Notes: a model not told the origin generated them from the sequence alone. A stretch of 64,000 bases of DNA from Mycolicibacterium confluentis (GCF_010729895.1 NZ_AP022612.1:186001-250000), one strand, 5' to 3'; shown: positions 16,584 through 26,225, numbered from the stretch's first letter. Numbers and translations are program-made.

Positions 16584-17384
16584 CTACTTCATCTTGAAGT
16601 TCGGCGCCCGCTTCTCCTTGAACGCCAACGGGCCCTCCTTGGCGTCATCGGACAGGAACACCGGGATGCCGTTGGCGGTGTCGGGCTTGAACGCCTCGTT
16701 CTCGTGCATGCCCTCGGTCTCGCGAATGGTCTTCAGGATCGCCTGCACGGCCAGCGGACCGTTGTTGTTGATCACCTCGGCGATCTCCAGCGCCTTGTCC
16801 AACGCCGAACCGTCGGGCACCACATAGCCGATCAGGCCGTACGACAGCGCCTCGGCCGCGGTGATGTGCCGTCCGGTGAGCAGCAGATCGCACGCGATCG
16901 TGTAGGGAATCTGACGCACCAGGCGCACCGCCGACCCGCCCATCGGGTACAGGCTCCACTTGGCTTCGGAGATGCCGAACTTGGCGCTCTCACCGGCGAT
17001 GCGGATGTCGGTGCCCTGCAGGATCTCGGTGCCGCCTGCGATCGCCGGACCCTCGACGGCCGCGATCAGCGGCTTGGTCAGGCGCCGGCCCTTGAGCAGA
17101 CCGTCGATGCGCGACGGGTCGTAGCTGCCGTCCTTGAACGAATCTCCCGGCGGCTTCTTGGTCGCGGACTTGAGGTCCATGCCCGCGCAGAAGTAGCCGC
17201 CGGCCCCGGTCAGGATGCAGGTCCGGATGTCCGGATCGTTGTCGACGCGGTCCCACGCCTCGACCATGATCGAGAGCATCTCAGTCGAGAGAGCGTTACG
17301 GGCCTCCGGCCGGTTCAACGTGACGATCAGGGTGTGTCCACGCTGTTCAACGAGGGCGTCGGGTCCTTTTTCAGGCTCGCTCAC
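16584..17384 (-). CDS. echA19: Enoyl-CoA hydratase EchA19
   Basis: A 266-residue crotonase-fold enzyme. Oxyanion-hole segments are FCAGMD (65-70) and GPAIAGG (112-118); the two catalytic glutamates of true hydratases are present at E120 and E140 ([15 protein letters not shown]). It would hydrate the alpha,beta-unsaturated sterol side-chain CoA ester made by FadE enzymes. Start is GTG with AGGAAGG upstream. It is divergent from fadD19 over a 68-bp gap with a single KstR box, and the minus-strand end of that box reads into TACATT, a likely -10. Matches Rv3516. Confidence 0.9.
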   Translation of the reverse strand: MSEPEKGPDALVEQRGHTLIVTLNRPEARNALSTEMLSIMVEAWDRVDNDPDIRTCILTGAGGYFCAGMDLKSATKKPPGDSFKDGSYDPSRIDGLLKGRRLTKPLIAAVEGPAIAGGTEILQGTDIRIAGESAKFGISEAKWSLYPMGGSAVRLVRQIPYTIACDLLLTGRHITAAEALSYGLIGYVVPDGSALDKALEIAEVINNNGPLAVQAILKTIRETEGMHENEAFKPDTANGIPVFLSDDAKEGPLAFKEKRAPNFKMK

Positions 17385-17428
17385 CGGGGCCCACCTTCCT
17401 GCATCATTGCCAGAAACTTGTCACGAAA

Positions 17429-17442
17429 TGTAACACGTTCTA
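17429..17442. promoter_or_regulatory. KstR operator in the echA19/fadD19 divergent promoter
   Basis: TGTAACACGTTCTA matches the consensus fully. TAGTTT (17441-17446) merges with the right end, 6 nt before the fadD19 ATG; TACATT on the minus strand merges with the left end for echA19. One box therefore appears to control both genes. Confidence 0.9.
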
Positions 17443-17452
17443 GTTTAGGGCC

Positions 17453-19105
17453 ATGGCCTTGAACATCGCGGATCTCGCCGAGCATGCCATCGATGCCGTG
17501 CCGGACCGTGTCGCACTCATCTGCGGCGACCAGAAGCTGACCTATGCCGAACTCGAGGAGAAAGCCAACCGCCTGGCGCACTACCTCATCGACCAGGGCG
17601 TCAAGAAGGACGACAAAGTCGGCCTGTACTGCCGAAACCGCATCGAGATCGTCGTCGCGATGCTCGGCATCGTCAAAGCCGGCGCGATCCTCGTCAACGT
17701 CAACTTCCGCTACGTCGAGGGCGAGCTGAAGTACCTGTTCGAGAACTCCGACATGGTCGCGCTGGTGCATGAGCGGCGCTACGCCGACCGCGTGACCAAC
17801 GTGCTCCCGGAGACTCCGAACATCAAGACCGTCCTGGTGGTCGAGGACGGCTCCGACGACGACTACCAGCGCTACGGCGGTGTCGAGTTCGAGGCCGCGC
17901 TGGCGCAGGCCTCGCCGGACCGCGACTTCGGCCCGCGCAGCGAGGACGACATCTACCTGCTCTACACCGGTGGCACCACGGGCTTCCCCAAGGGCGTCAT
18001 GTGGCGCCATGAGGACATCTACCGAGTCCTGTTCGGCGGCACCGACTTTGCGACGGGCGAGCCGATCGCCGACGAGTACGGACTGGCCAAGCAGGCCAAG
18101 GAGAACGCGCCGATGGTGCGTCTGCCGATCCCGCCGATGATCCACGGTGCCACGCAGTCGGCCACCTGGATGGCGCTGTTCTCCGGCCAGACCGTCGTGC
18201 TCGCACCGGAGTTCGACGCCGATCAGGTGTGGCGGATGATCCACGAGCACAAGGTGAACCTGCTGTTCTTCACCGGTGACGCGATGGCCCGCCCGCTTCT
18301 GGACGCCCTTCTGGCACATCAGGACGCCGGTAACGAGTACGACCTGTCGTCGCTGTTCCTGCTCGCCAGCACGGCCGCGCTGTTCTCCACGAGCCTCAAG
18401 GAGAAGTTCCTCGAACTGCTGCCCAACCGCATCATCACCGACTCGATCGGATCGTCGGAGACGGGATTCGGCGGCACCAGCATCGTGGCCAAGGGCGAGT
18501 CGCACACCGGCGGTCCCCGTGTCACGATCGACAAGAACACCGTCGTGCTCGACGAGGACGGCAACGAGGTCAAGCCTGGTTCCGGGGTGCGCGGCATCAT
18601 CGCCAAGCGCGGCCACATTCCCGTCGGCTACTACAAGGACGAGAAGAAGACCGCCGAGACGTTCCAGACGATCAACGGCGTGCGCTACGCGATCCCGGGC
18701 GACTACGCCGAGGTCGAGGCCGACGGCAGCGTGACGATGCTCGGCCGCGGATCGGTGTCGATCAACAGCGGCGGCGAGAAGATCTACCCCGAAGAGGTCG
18801 AGGCCGCGCTCAAGGGCCACCCCGACGTGTTCGACGCACTGGTCGTCGGCGTGCCCGACGAGCGGTTCGGCCAACATGTCGCCGCCGTCGTGCAACCGCG
18901 TGAGGGCACCCGCCCGACGCTCGCCGAACTCGATGCCTTCGCCCGTACTCAGATCGCGGGATACAAAGTGCCGCGCAGCCTTTGGCTGGTCGACGAGGTC
19001 AAGCGGTCACCCGCGGGCAAGCCCGACTACCGATGGGCCAAGGACACCACCGAGGAGCGGACCGCAGACGAAGTGCATGCCAACCACGTGGGAGCCAAAG
19101 CCTGA
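17453..19105 (+). CDS. fadD19: Steroid-24-oyl-CoA synthetase FadD19
   Basis: A 550-residue ANL-superfamily ligase. The AMP-binding P-loop YTGGTTGFPKG is at residues 171-181; GSSETGFGG and GDYAEVEADG follow, with the hinge and C-terminal RGSVSINSGGEKIYPEEVE and the catalytic lysine in SPAGKPDYRW. It activates C24/C27 sterol side-chain acids to CoA esters, and in relatives it is needed for branched sterol side chains. The ATG lies 10 nt from the KstR box, consistent with a leaderless message. Its stop overlaps the next start (TGATG), coupling it to the nitronate-monooxygenase-like gene. Matches Rv3515c. Confidence 0.92.
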   Translation: MALNIADLAEHAIDAVPDRVALICGDQKLTYAELEEKANRLAHYLIDQGVKKDDKVGLYCRNRIEIVVAMLGIVKAGAILVNVNFRYVEGELKYLFENSDMVALVHERRYADRVTNVLPETPNIKTVLVVEDGSDDDYQRYGGVEFEAALAQASPDRDFGPRSEDDIYLLYTGGTTGFPKGVMWRHEDIYRVLFGGTDFATGEPIADEYGLAKQAKENAPMVRLPIPPMIHGATQSATWMALFSGQTVVLAPEFDADQVWRMIHEHKVNLLFFTGDAMARPLLDALLAHQDAGNEYDLSSLFLLASTAALFSTSLKEKFLELLPNRIITDSIGSSETGFGGTSIVAKGESHTGGPRVTIDKNTVVLDEDGNEVKPGSGVRGIIAKRGHIPVGYYKDEKKTAETFQTINGVRYAIPGDYAEVEADGSVTMLGRGSVSINSGGEKIYPEEVEAALKGHPDVFDALVVGVPDERFGQHVAAVVQPREGTRPTLAELDAFARTQIAGYKVPRSLWLVDEVKRSPAGKPDYRWAKDTTEERTADEVHANHVGAKA

Positions 19106-20226
19106 TGAAAACAGAACTGACGGAAAGGTTCGGGATCGAATACCCGATCTTCGTCTTCACGCCGTCGGAGAAGGTCGCGGCCGCGGTCAGCAAGGCCGGT
19201 GGACTGGGCGTGCTCGGCTGCGTCCGGTTCAACGACGCGGACGACCTCGAAGAGGTCCTGCAGTGGATGGACGCCAACACCGACGGTAAGCCGTACGGCG
19301 TCGACATCGTGATGCCCGCCAAGGTGCCCACCGAGGGCACGGCCGTCGACATCAACAAGCTGGTCCCGCAGACTCACCGCGACTTCGTCGCCAAGACGCT
19401 CGCCGACCTCGGTGTGCCACCCCTGGCCGAGGACGAGGCCCGCAACGAGGGCGTCCTGGGCTGGCTGCACTCGGTGGCGCGCAGCCACGTCGACGTCGCG
19501 CTCAAGCACCCGATCAAGCTCATCGCCAACGCGCTGGGTTCACCGCCCAAGGACGTCATCGACCAGGCACACCAGGCCGGTGTCCCGGTGGCGGCGCTCG
19601 CGGGCAGCGCCAAACACGCTCTGCGCCATGTGGAGAACGGTGTCGACATCGTCGTCGCGCAGGGGCATGAGGCCGGCGGACACACTGGCGAGATCGGTTC
19701 CATGGTGCTGTGGCCCGAGATCGTCGACGCGCTCGACGGCAAGGCCCCCGTGCTGGCCGCGGGTGGCATCGGCACGGGCCGCCAGGTCGCCGCGGCGCTC
19801 GCGCTGGGCGCGCAGGGCGTCTGGATGGGCTCGGCGTTCCTGACGTCGGCCGAGTACGACCTGGGCGTGCGGTTGGACTCCGGTCGCTCGGTGGTGCAGG
19901 AGGCCATGCTCAACGCCACGTCGGCCGACACCGTGCGCCGTCGCATCTACACCGGCAAGCCCGCGCGCCTGCTCAAGAGTCGCTGGACCGACGCGTGGGA
20001 CGCCGAGGGCGCACCCGAACCGCTGCCCATGCCGCTGCAGAACATCCTGGTCAGCGAGGCCCATCAGCGGATGAGCGAGTCGAAGGACCCGACCGCGGTG
20101 GCCATGCCGGTCGGACAGATCGTCGGCCGGATGAACGAGATTCGCCCCGTCGCCGACATCATCGCCGAACTGGTGAGCGGTTTCGAGGACGCCACCAAGC
20201 GCCTCGACGGCATCCGCGAGAGCTGA
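19105..20226 (+). CDS. Nitronate monooxygenase-like FMN flavoprotein
   Basis: A 373-residue TIM-barrel flavoprotein of the 2-nitropropane dioxygenase/NPD family: KAGGLGVLG near the start, VAQGHEAGGHTG for the active-site His region, and AAGGIGTGRQVAAALALGAQGVWMGSAF for the FMN phosphate loop. The same family contains IpdC, which works on a late ring-degradation intermediate in sterol catabolism, so a steroid CoA substrate is plausible; a sequence comparison would settle how close they are. Translational coupling to fadD19 implies action on a related side-chain or ring intermediate. A strong palindrome follows the stop. Confidence 0.8.
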   Translation: MKTELTERFGIEYPIFVFTPSEKVAAAVSKAGGLGVLGCVRFNDADDLEEVLQWMDANTDGKPYGVDIVMPAKVPTEGTAVDINKLVPQTHRDFVAKTLADLGVPPLAEDEARNEGVLGWLHSVARSHVDVALKHPIKLIANALGSPPKDVIDQAHQAGVPVAALAGSAKHALRHVENGVDIVVAQGHEAGGHTGEIGSMVLWPEIVDALDGKAPVLAAGGIGTGRQVAAALALGAQGVWMGSAFLTSAEYDLGVRLDSGRSVVQEAMLNATSADTVRRRIYTGKPARLLKSRWTDAWDAEGAPEPLPMPLQNILVSEAHQRMSESKDPTAVAMPVGQIVGRMNEIRPVADIIAELVSGFEDATKRLDGIRES

Positions 20227-20249
20227 CCCGCCTCCTGCGCTCCGCCGAG

Positions 20250-20297
20250 ACTGCTGTGAATGCGAAATAACTCTCGGAATTTCGCATTCGCAGCAGT
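20250..20297. terminator. Palindrome after the NPD-like gene, probable terminator
   Basis: ACTGCTGTGAATGCGAAAT (20250-20268) pairs with 20279-20297 over 19 bp with one mismatch and a 10-nt loop. It lies 24 bp after the stop at 20226 and ahead of the ilvX-like gene. There is no U-tract, as is usual for mycobacterial terminators. Its sequence differs from the DUF559-flanking palindromes, but size and A/T-rich inner stem are alike. Confidence 0.75.
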
Positions 20298-20330
20298 TTC
20301 GCGGCCAGGGGAGGGTGGTGAGGGGACAGG

Positions 20331-21896
20331 ATGGGGACTGTGAACGGTGCCCAAGCCCTCCTCGCCAGTCTGCTGAACCACGACGTCGACGTCTGCTTCG
20401 CCAATCCGGGCACCTCGGAGATGCACTTCGTGGCCGCCCTCGACCGGGTGCCCGCGATGCGCGGTGTGCTCGGCCTCTTCGAGGGCGTGGCCACCGGCGC
20501 CGCCGACGGCTACGCGCGGATGGCCGACAAACCCGCGGCGGTCCTGCTGCATCTCGGCCCAGGACTCGGCAACGGCCTGGCCAACCTGCACAACGCGCGG
20601 CGCGCGCACGTCCCGATGGTCGTAGTCGTCGGAGACCACGCGACCCACCACAAGAAGTACGACGCACCACTGGAATCCGACATTGACGCAGTGGCGGGCA
20701 CGGTTTCGGGCTGGGTCCGTCGAACGCAACGCGTCGCCGACGTCGGCGTCGACGCTGCGGCCGCCATCGAGGCCAGCCGCAATGGAGAGATCGCCACGCT
20801 GATCCTGCCCGCCGACGTGTCGTGGTCCGAGGGCGGCGACCCCGCAGAACCCGGCCCGGTCTCGTCGGATCCGCAGGTCGACACCGATGCCGTGCGCGCC
20901 GCCGCGAAGGCGCTTCGGTCTGGGGATCCCACAGTCATCCTGATCGGCGGCGACGCCACGCGCGCGTCAGGTCTGTCGGCCGCGGTGCGCATCGCCGAGC
21001 GCACCGGTGCCCGTGTGCTGTGCGAGACATTCCCGACGAGGCTGGAGCGCGGCGCGGGTGTGCCGGCCGTCGACCGGCTCGCCTACTTCGCCGAGGCTGC
21101 CGAGGCGCAACTGGCGGGCACACAGCATCTGATCCTGGCCGGCGCCCGATCGCCGGTGTCCTTCTTCGCCTATCCGGGTAAGCGCAGCGACCTGGTGCCC
21201 GACGGCTGCGCCCCGCTCACCCTGGCAGGCCACCGGGGCGCCGCCGAGGCACTCGAACTCCTCGCCGACGAACTCGCTCCAGACACCACCGCCGCCCTCG
21301 CGCCTGCGGCGCGCCCGGAGCTGCCGACGGGACCGTTGACCGCGGTGTCCGTGGCCGCGGCTGTGGGTGCGATGCTGCCGGAGGGGACGGTCATCGTCGA
21401 CGAATCCAACACCGCGGGTGTGATGTTGGCGGCCAGCACTGCCGGGGCGCCGGCGCACGACGTGCTGACGCTGACCGGTGGCGCCATCGGCTACGGAATG
21501 CCCGCGGCCATCGGCGCCGCGATCGCCGCCCCGGACCGGCCCATCCTGTCGCTGCAGGCCGACGGTTCGGCGATGTACACGGTGTCGGCGCTGTGGACCC
21601 AGGCCCGGGAGAACCTGAACGTGACGACCGTGATCCTCAACAACGGCGCCTATGACATCCTGCGCATCGAACTGCAGCGCGTGGGCGCCGAGAATGCCGA
21701 CACACCCGGCCCGCGCGCACTCGATCTTCTCGACTTGGGCCGTCCGGCAATTGATTTCGTCAAGATCGCCGAGGGCATGGGAGTCCCGGCCCGGCGCGTC
21801 ACCACGGCCGAGGACCTGACCGCTGCGCTCGCCGAGGCCTTCGCCGAAACCGGACCGCACCTGATCGAGGCCGTCATCCCGTCGATCGTCGGGTGA
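20331..21896 (+). CDS. ilvX: Acetolactate synthase-like TPP enzyme IlvX
   Basis: A 521-residue thiamine-diphosphate enzyme with the three-domain layout of acetolactate synthase and benzoylformate decarboxylase. E51 in GLFEGVATGAADGYARM is the conserved Glu that activates the cofactor, and ADGSAMYTVSALWTQ with VILNNGAYD forms the TPP/Mg motif (ADG instead of GDG). Adjacent to sterol genes as Rv3509c is in M. tuberculosis. It is too divergent to be assigned to branched-chain amino acid synthesis with confidence, and no small regulatory subunit is nearby. Converges on fadD17 with 83 bp between, where nothing else is evident. Confidence 0.8.
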   Translation: MGTVNGAQALLASLLNHDVDVCFANPGTSEMHFVAALDRVPAMRGVLGLFEGVATGAADGYARMADKPAAVLLHLGPGLGNGLANLHNARRAHVPMVVVVGDHATHHKKYDAPLESDIDAVAGTVSGWVRRTQRVADVGVDAAAAIEASRNGEIATLILPADVSWSEGGDPAEPGPVSSDPQVDTDAVRAAAKALRSGDPTVILIGGDATRASGLSAAVRIAERTGARVLCETFPTRLERGAGVPAVDRLAYFAEAAEAQLAGTQHLILAGARSPVSFFAYPGKRSDLVPDGCAPLTLAGHRGAAEALELLADELAPDTTAALAPAARPELPTGPLTAVSVAAAVGAMLPEGTVIVDESNTAGVMLAASTAGAPAHDVLTLTGGAIGYGMPAAIGAAIAAPDRPILSLQADGSAMYTVSALWTQARENLNVTTVILNNGAYDILRIELQRVGAENADTPGPRALDLLDLGRPAIDFVKIAEGMGVPARRVTTAEDLTAALAEAFAETGPHLIEAVIPSIVG

Positions 21897-21979
21897 AACC
21901 CAGCACCTGATTGACGCGATGGGCCGAAACTACTCGGCCTTCTGGACAAGCCTTGTTCTGGGCGCCACCGAGAAGCGCG

Positions 21980-23506
21980 TCATCTCCGTCGGGTGATCGG
22001 GTACACCGGGTCGGGACATGAGGTGGCCTCGGCCGCCAACTGTCGTTTGAGCACCTTGAAGGTTTCGGTGCGGGGCAGTGCGGAGCTGACCCTGACGAAC
22101 GACGGCCACTGCTTGGGGCCGAGATCGGTCTGCGCACTGAGGAACTCGTGGAACTCGCCGATGTCGAAGGGTGCCCCGTCGGCCAGCACGAGGGCCGCCA
22201 TCACCTGATCACCCACGGCCGGATCGGGGATCGGGTACACGGCCACTTCGGTCACCCCGGAGAACCGCAGCAGGATGCGTTCGATGGGCGCGGTGCCGAG
22301 GTTCTCGCCGTCTACGCGCATCCAATCACCAAGGCGGCCCGCGAAGTGGGCGAACCCGTTCTCGTCGCGGTAGGCCAGGTCGCCGCTGTGGTACACGCCG
22401 CCGCGAAGGCGCTCGGCCTCGGCGTCGGGATCGTTGTAGTAGCCGCGGAACTGGCCACGCCCCGTGGTGTTCACCAGTTCACCGACCAGGCCGGGCGGGC
22501 AGGGCTTCCCCGTGTCGACGTCGATGATGTCGACACCGTTAACCAGTGGGCCGAGCGCACCCTCCGGGGTGTCTGGTGTGCGCGCGATCGCGACGCCACC
22601 CTCGCTGGATCCGAAGCCGTCGACCACCTGGACTCCGAAGCGTTCGGCGAACCGGGTCAAATCACGCGGCGCACCCTCGTTGCCGTACGCGACGCGCAGG
22701 GGGTTGTCGGCGTCATCGGGTTGTGGCGGGGTCGCCAGAACGTAGGACAGCGGCTTGCCGACATAGTTGGCATACGTCGCACCGAAGCGACGAACATCGG
22801 GGAAGAACTGCGATGCGGAGAATCTGCGCCGCAGGGCAATTGACGCGCCAGCCGCCACGGCTGGACCCCAGCCGGCCATGATCGCGTTGGAGTGGAACAG
22901 CGGCATCGACAGGTAACAGGTGTCGGCCGGGCCCAGACCGAATCTCTCCGCCAGCATGATTCCGGGGAACGCCACCTTCTCGTGCGTGCACCGCACGGCC
23001 TTCGGGTCGCCGCTCGTGCCGGAGGTGAAGATCAGCATGAACAGGTCGTCAGGATCGGCGGTGCGGAACGTGACGTCGGCGTCTCGGTGGCGGGCGAGTT
23101 CGGCGGCGAACGCGTCGGATTCCACATCCACCGTGTCGATCCCGACACCCGCCTCGGGCGCGCTGCTGTCGGCGAGCACCAGTTGGCAGTCGGCCAAGTC
23201 GGCGTCACGCTGCAGTGCGGCACCGCGGCGGGTGGGGTTCAGGCCCACCGGCACGATGCCCGACAACGCTGCAGCGACCAGCACGGTGCTGAAGAACGGT
23301 GTGTTGCCGAGCAGCACTCCCACATGCGGGGGTTGGGCGGGGTCGAGTCGATCCCGCAGCGTCGCCGCAAGTGCGGCGCCGTCCCGAATGTGGTTGCGCC
23401 AACTGACGAACGAGGTGCCGGCCTGCGGATCGTCCCCGGAGTACACGCCGCGGTCGTCGACCTCGGCCAGTGCGGACAGCAGGCGTGAGACGGTCGGGTC
23501 AGCCAC
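21980..23506 (-). CDS. fadD17: Acyl-CoA synthetase FadD17
   Basis: A 508-residue ANL ligase. P-loop FTSGTSGDPKAV, GFGSSEGGVAI and GDLAYRDENGFAHFAGR (the hinge) are in order, with a C-terminal LPRTETFKVLKR giving the catalytic lysine. Start is GTG at 23506, 3 bp beyond the fadE27 stop, so fadE26-fadE27-fadD17 form a tight operon from the KstR box at 25892. FadD17 activates sterol side-chain carboxylates to CoA thioesters, probably a different chain length from FadD19. Matches Rv3506. Confidence 0.88.
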   Translation of the reverse strand: MADPTVSRLLSALAEVDDRGVYSGDDPQAGTSFVSWRNHIRDGAALAATLRDRLDPAQPPHVGVLLGNTPFFSTVLVAAALSGIVPVGLNPTRRGAALQRDADLADCQLVLADSSAPEAGVGIDTVDVESDAFAAELARHRDADVTFRTADPDDLFMLIFTSGTSGDPKAVRCTHEKVAFPGIMLAERFGLGPADTCYLSMPLFHSNAIMAGWGPAVAAGASIALRRRFSASQFFPDVRRFGATYANYVGKPLSYVLATPPQPDDADNPLRVAYGNEGAPRDLTRFAERFGVQVVDGFGSSEGGVAIARTPDTPEGALGPLVNGVDIIDVDTGKPCPPGLVGELVNTTGRGQFRGYYNDPDAEAERLRGGVYHSGDLAYRDENGFAHFAGRLGDWMRVDGENLGTAPIERILLRFSGVTEVAVYPIPDPAVGDQVMAALVLADGAPFDIGEFHEFLSAQTDLGPKQWPSFVRVSSALPRTETFKVLKRQLAAEATSCPDPVYPITRRR

Positions 23507-23509
23507 AGG

Positions 23510-24619
23510 TCAGACGGGTGTGTCGGCCAGGTCGCGGCCGATGGCCAGCAGTTGACCAGTCGCGCTGCCGAGCGCGAACTCGGTCTGCTTGGCGGCCAGG
23601 AAGTACCGGTGGATCGGGTGGTCCATGTCGATTCCCACGCCGCCGTGCACGTGCACTGCGGTGTGAGCGACCCGATGCCCGGCCTCGGCGGCCCAGAACG
23701 CGGCGGTCCGCACGTCGACGTCGGCAGGCAGGTCCTCCGAGAGTCGCCAGGCGGCCTGGGTGAGAGTCAGTCGCAGGCCCTTGATGTCGATGTAACCGTC
23801 GGCCAGGCGTGCGGACACGGCCTGGAAGCTGCCGATGGGACGGTCGAACTGTTCGCGCTCCCGGGCGTAGATCGAGGTGAGTTCGAGTGCGCGGTCCAAG
23901 ACTCCGAGTTGGCGGGCCGACAGCGCGAGCAGGTGCCGGGTGGTCAGCCACGCCAGCACCGCGCCGCCCTGCTCGACGGAGCCCACCAGGCGGTCGGGCC
24001 CGACGGCCACGTCCTGCAGTTCCACATGACCGACGCTGCCGTGTCCTGTGGTGTCCAAGGTGGACACCGTGACCCCGGCATCGTCCTTGGTCACCACGAA
24101 CACCGCTGTCCCCGAACCGGTCTCGGCGGGCACCAGGAACGCGTCGGCGAGGGGTGCGAACGCGACCTGGGTGCGGCTCCCGGTCAGGCGGTGGCCGGTA
24201 CCGTCTTCAGCGGCCCGCACGGGCCCCTCGCCCATCACCCCGACGAGCGCGGGGGTCAACACTTTGGTTCCGGCGACCGCGGGTTTGCCCCAGTCCTCCT
24301 GCAGCGCCTGCGCACCGAATTCGGCCAGCGCGCCCGCCGCGACCACCACGGACTCGAGGTAGGGGACGGCGCCCAGTTGACGGCCCAGTGCCTCGAGCAC
24401 CGCGGTCTGCTCCAGCACTCCGTAACCGCCTCCGCCGAGCACCTCCGGCGCTGCGGCCGACAGCACGTCGGCGTCGATCAGCTTGCTCCACAGTGTCTCG
24501 TCGAAACGCTGTGGGAGTCCGTCGAGTTCACGCTGGCGCTCAGGTGTGCACACCGACTCGGTGATGGTGCGGACCAGTCCGCCGAGGTCGCCGGACGCTT
24601 CAGTGGTTGAAAAATCCAT
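23510..24619 (-). CDS. fadE27: Acyl-CoA dehydrogenase FadE27 (ChsE5-like)
   Basis: A 369-residue acyl-CoA dehydrogenase subunit. Helical N- and C-terminal domains flank a beta domain (LTGSRTQVAFAPLADAFLVPA), and the C-terminal LGVLDRALELTSIYAREREQFDRPIGSFQAV is typical. The usual catalytic Glu position is not obvious, as expected for the non-catalytic partner of the alpha2-beta2 FadE26-FadE27 enzyme. Start is ATG 24619; longer readings run into fadE26. It follows fadE26 by 17 bp. The pair desaturates the terminal part of the C26-CoA sterol side chain. Confidence 0.88.
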   Translation of the reverse strand: MDFSTTEASGDLGGLVRTITESVCTPERQRELDGLPQRFDETLWSKLIDADVLSAAAPEVLGGGGYGVLEQTAVLEALGRQLGAVPYLESVVVAAGALAEFGAQALQEDWGKPAVAGTKVLTPALVGVMGEGPVRAAEDGTGHRLTGSRTQVAFAPLADAFLVPAETGSGTAVFVVTKDDAGVTVSTLDTTGHGSVGHVELQDVAVGPDRLVGSVEQGGAVLAWLTTRHLLALSARQLGVLDRALELTSIYAREREQFDRPIGSFQAVSARLADGYIDIKGLRLTLTQAAWRLSEDLPADVDVRTAAFWAAEAGHRVAHTAVHVHGGVGIDMDHPIHRYFLAAKQTEFALGSATGQLLAIGRDLADTPV

Positions 24620-24636
24620 GAAAGTTCCCGTCTCCC

Positions 24637-25818
24637 TCAGCGGTTCACGCGGGGCAGGCCGAGTGCGACCATGCCGATGATGTCTCGTTGGATCTCGTTG
24701 GTGCCGCCGCCGAAGGTGAGGATCAGGCACGACCGGTGCATGCGCTCGATGCGGCCGCGCAGGAGTGCTCCGGGCGAGTTGGGACGCAGTGTGGCGGCGG
24801 TGCCCAGCACCTCCATCAGCAGCCGGTAGGCCTCAGTCGCCAGTTCGGTGCCGAACACCTTGGCGGCCGAGGCGTCGGCCGGCGAGGGAGCGGTGTGCTC
24901 CGCAGAGGCGAGTTCCCAGTTGATCAGCTTGAGCACTTCGGCCTTGGCGTGCACCCGCGCCAGGTTCAGCTGCACCCACTCGGAGTCGATGAGCCGATTG
25001 CCGTGTGCGTCCTTGGTGTTCTGTGCCCAGTCGCGGACACCGTCCAGCGCAACGAAGATCGGCTGCGCCGACACCAGCGCGACGCGCTCGTGGTTCAACT
25101 GGTTCGTGACGAGCTTCCAGCCCGCGTTCTCCTCGCCCACGAGGTTGGTCACGGGCACGCGCACGTCCTGGTAGTAGGTGGCGCTGGTGTCGACACCGGA
25201 CATGGTGTGCACCGGAGTCCAGGAGAAGCCCTCGGCCGTGGTGGGCACGATCAGCATCGAGATGCCGCGGTGCTTCTTGGCTTCGGGATTGGTGCGGACG
25301 GCCAGCCATACGTAGTCGGCGTAGGCGATCAGGCTGGTCCACATCTTCTGGCCATTGATGACGTAGTCGTCGCCGTCGCGGACGGCCGTCGTGCGCAGCG
25401 CCGCCAAGTCGGTGCCCGCGCCGGGCTCCGAGTATCCAATGGAGAAGTGCAGGTCACCCGCGGCGATCTTGGGCAGGAAGAACTTCTTCTGTTCGTCGGT
25501 GCCGTACGCCATGATCGTGGGCGCCACGCTGTTGATGGTCAGGAAGGGCACCGGCACATTGGCGATCGCGGCCTCGTCGTTGAAGATCAGCCCGTCCATC
25601 GGGGGACGAGCCTGTCCGCCGAACTCCTTGGGCCACGACAGGGTCAGCCAGCCGTCCTTGCCCATCTGGGCAACGGTCTCGCGATAGACGTTGCCGCGCC
25701 CGACTTCGCCGTCGTTGGAGGCCAGCGCCTCGGCCCGCTCCGGAGTCATGAGCTTGGTGAAGTAGGCGCGCAGCTCGCGGCGCAGCTCCTCCTGCTCTGG
25801 GGTGTAGCCGATCCGCAT
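24637..25818 (-). CDS. fadE26: Acyl-CoA dehydrogenase FadE26 (ChsE4-like)
   Basis: A 393-residue acyl-CoA dehydrogenase subunit with FAD-site motifs GYSEPGAGTDLAALRTTA and YVINGQKMWTS and the C-terminal FGGGTNEIQRDIIG that reaches the adenine. LNHERVAL carries the glutamate expected to be the base. With FadE27 it makes the heterotetramer that starts beta-oxidation of the sterol side chain. First gene of a KstR-controlled operon; the box lies 73 bp upstream and is shared with fdxD. Matches Rv3504. Confidence 0.9.
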   Translation of the reverse strand: MRIGYTPEQEELRRELRAYFTKLMTPERAEALASNDGEVGRGNVYRETVAQMGKDGWLTLSWPKEFGGQARPPMDGLIFNDEAAIANVPVPFLTINSVAPTIMAYGTDEQKKFFLPKIAAGDLHFSIGYSEPGAGTDLAALRTTAVRDGDDYVINGQKMWTSLIAYADYVWLAVRTNPEAKKHRGISMLIVPTTAEGFSWTPVHTMSGVDTSATYYQDVRVPVTNLVGEENAGWKLVTNQLNHERVALVSAQPIFVALDGVRDWAQNTKDAHGNRLIDSEWVQLNLARVHAKAEVLKLINWELASAEHTAPSPADASAAKVFGTELATEAYRLLMEVLGTAATLRPNSPGALLRGRIERMHRSCLILTFGGGTNEIQRDIIGMVALGLPRVNR

Positions 25819-25891
25819 CGAACGTCCTCACTTCTCCGGTGCTGTTCTGCGATCTGTGCGGGACTCTGCTCGCCCCATGCACCAACCTCGT

Positions 25892-25905
25892 TGTAACACG
25901 TTCTA
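25892..25905. promoter_or_regulatory. KstR operator in the fadE26/fdxD divergent promoter
   Basis: TGTAACACGTTCTA is a full match, identical to the box at 17429. TAGTCT (25904-25909) on the plus strand is a TAnnnT -10 candidate for fdxD-hsd4A. Confidence 0.85.
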
Positions 25906-26021
25906 GTCTTGGGGTCCAGAACGGTGCAACACTGGCTTGACACGGCAGACGTCCTATTCTGTTGGCCAGCCCTGTCGGCGGCTGGTCCGTCGGCGCCGTG
26001 AAGTGCGGGAGGAGAGTGCTC

Positions 26022-26213
26022 ATGCGAGTCGAAGTTGACCGCGATCGCTGTGAAGGCAACGCGGTATGCGTGGGAATCGCGCCAGACCTGTTCGACCTCG
26101 ACGACGACGATTACGCCGTGATGAAGGTCGATGTCGTGCCCGCCGATCAGGAGGGCCTGGCCGAGCAGGCGATCGCCGAATGCCCCCGCGCCGCCCTGAA
26201 CCGCCGAGACTAG
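26022..26213 (+). CDS. fdxD: 3Fe-4S ferredoxin FdxD
   Basis: A 63-residue ferredoxin. Cysteines are C10, C16 and C54, with the usual fourth ligand position replaced (C-E-G-N-A-V-C), which gives a [3Fe-4S] cluster as in P450-partner ferredoxins; C54-P matches the C-terminal ligand motif. ATG at 26022 has GGGAGGAG upstream and gives the standard family length. It is 12 bp ahead of hsd4A in the same KstR-controlled unit. Likely electron donor to sterol P450s such as CYP142 or CYP125; which one is not shown by the sequence. Matches Rv3503c. Confidence 0.88.
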   Translation: MRVEVDRDRCEGNAVCVGIAPDLFDLDDDDYAVMKVDVVPADQEGLAEQAIAECPRAALNRRD

Positions 26214-26225
26214 AGGTATTCATAA

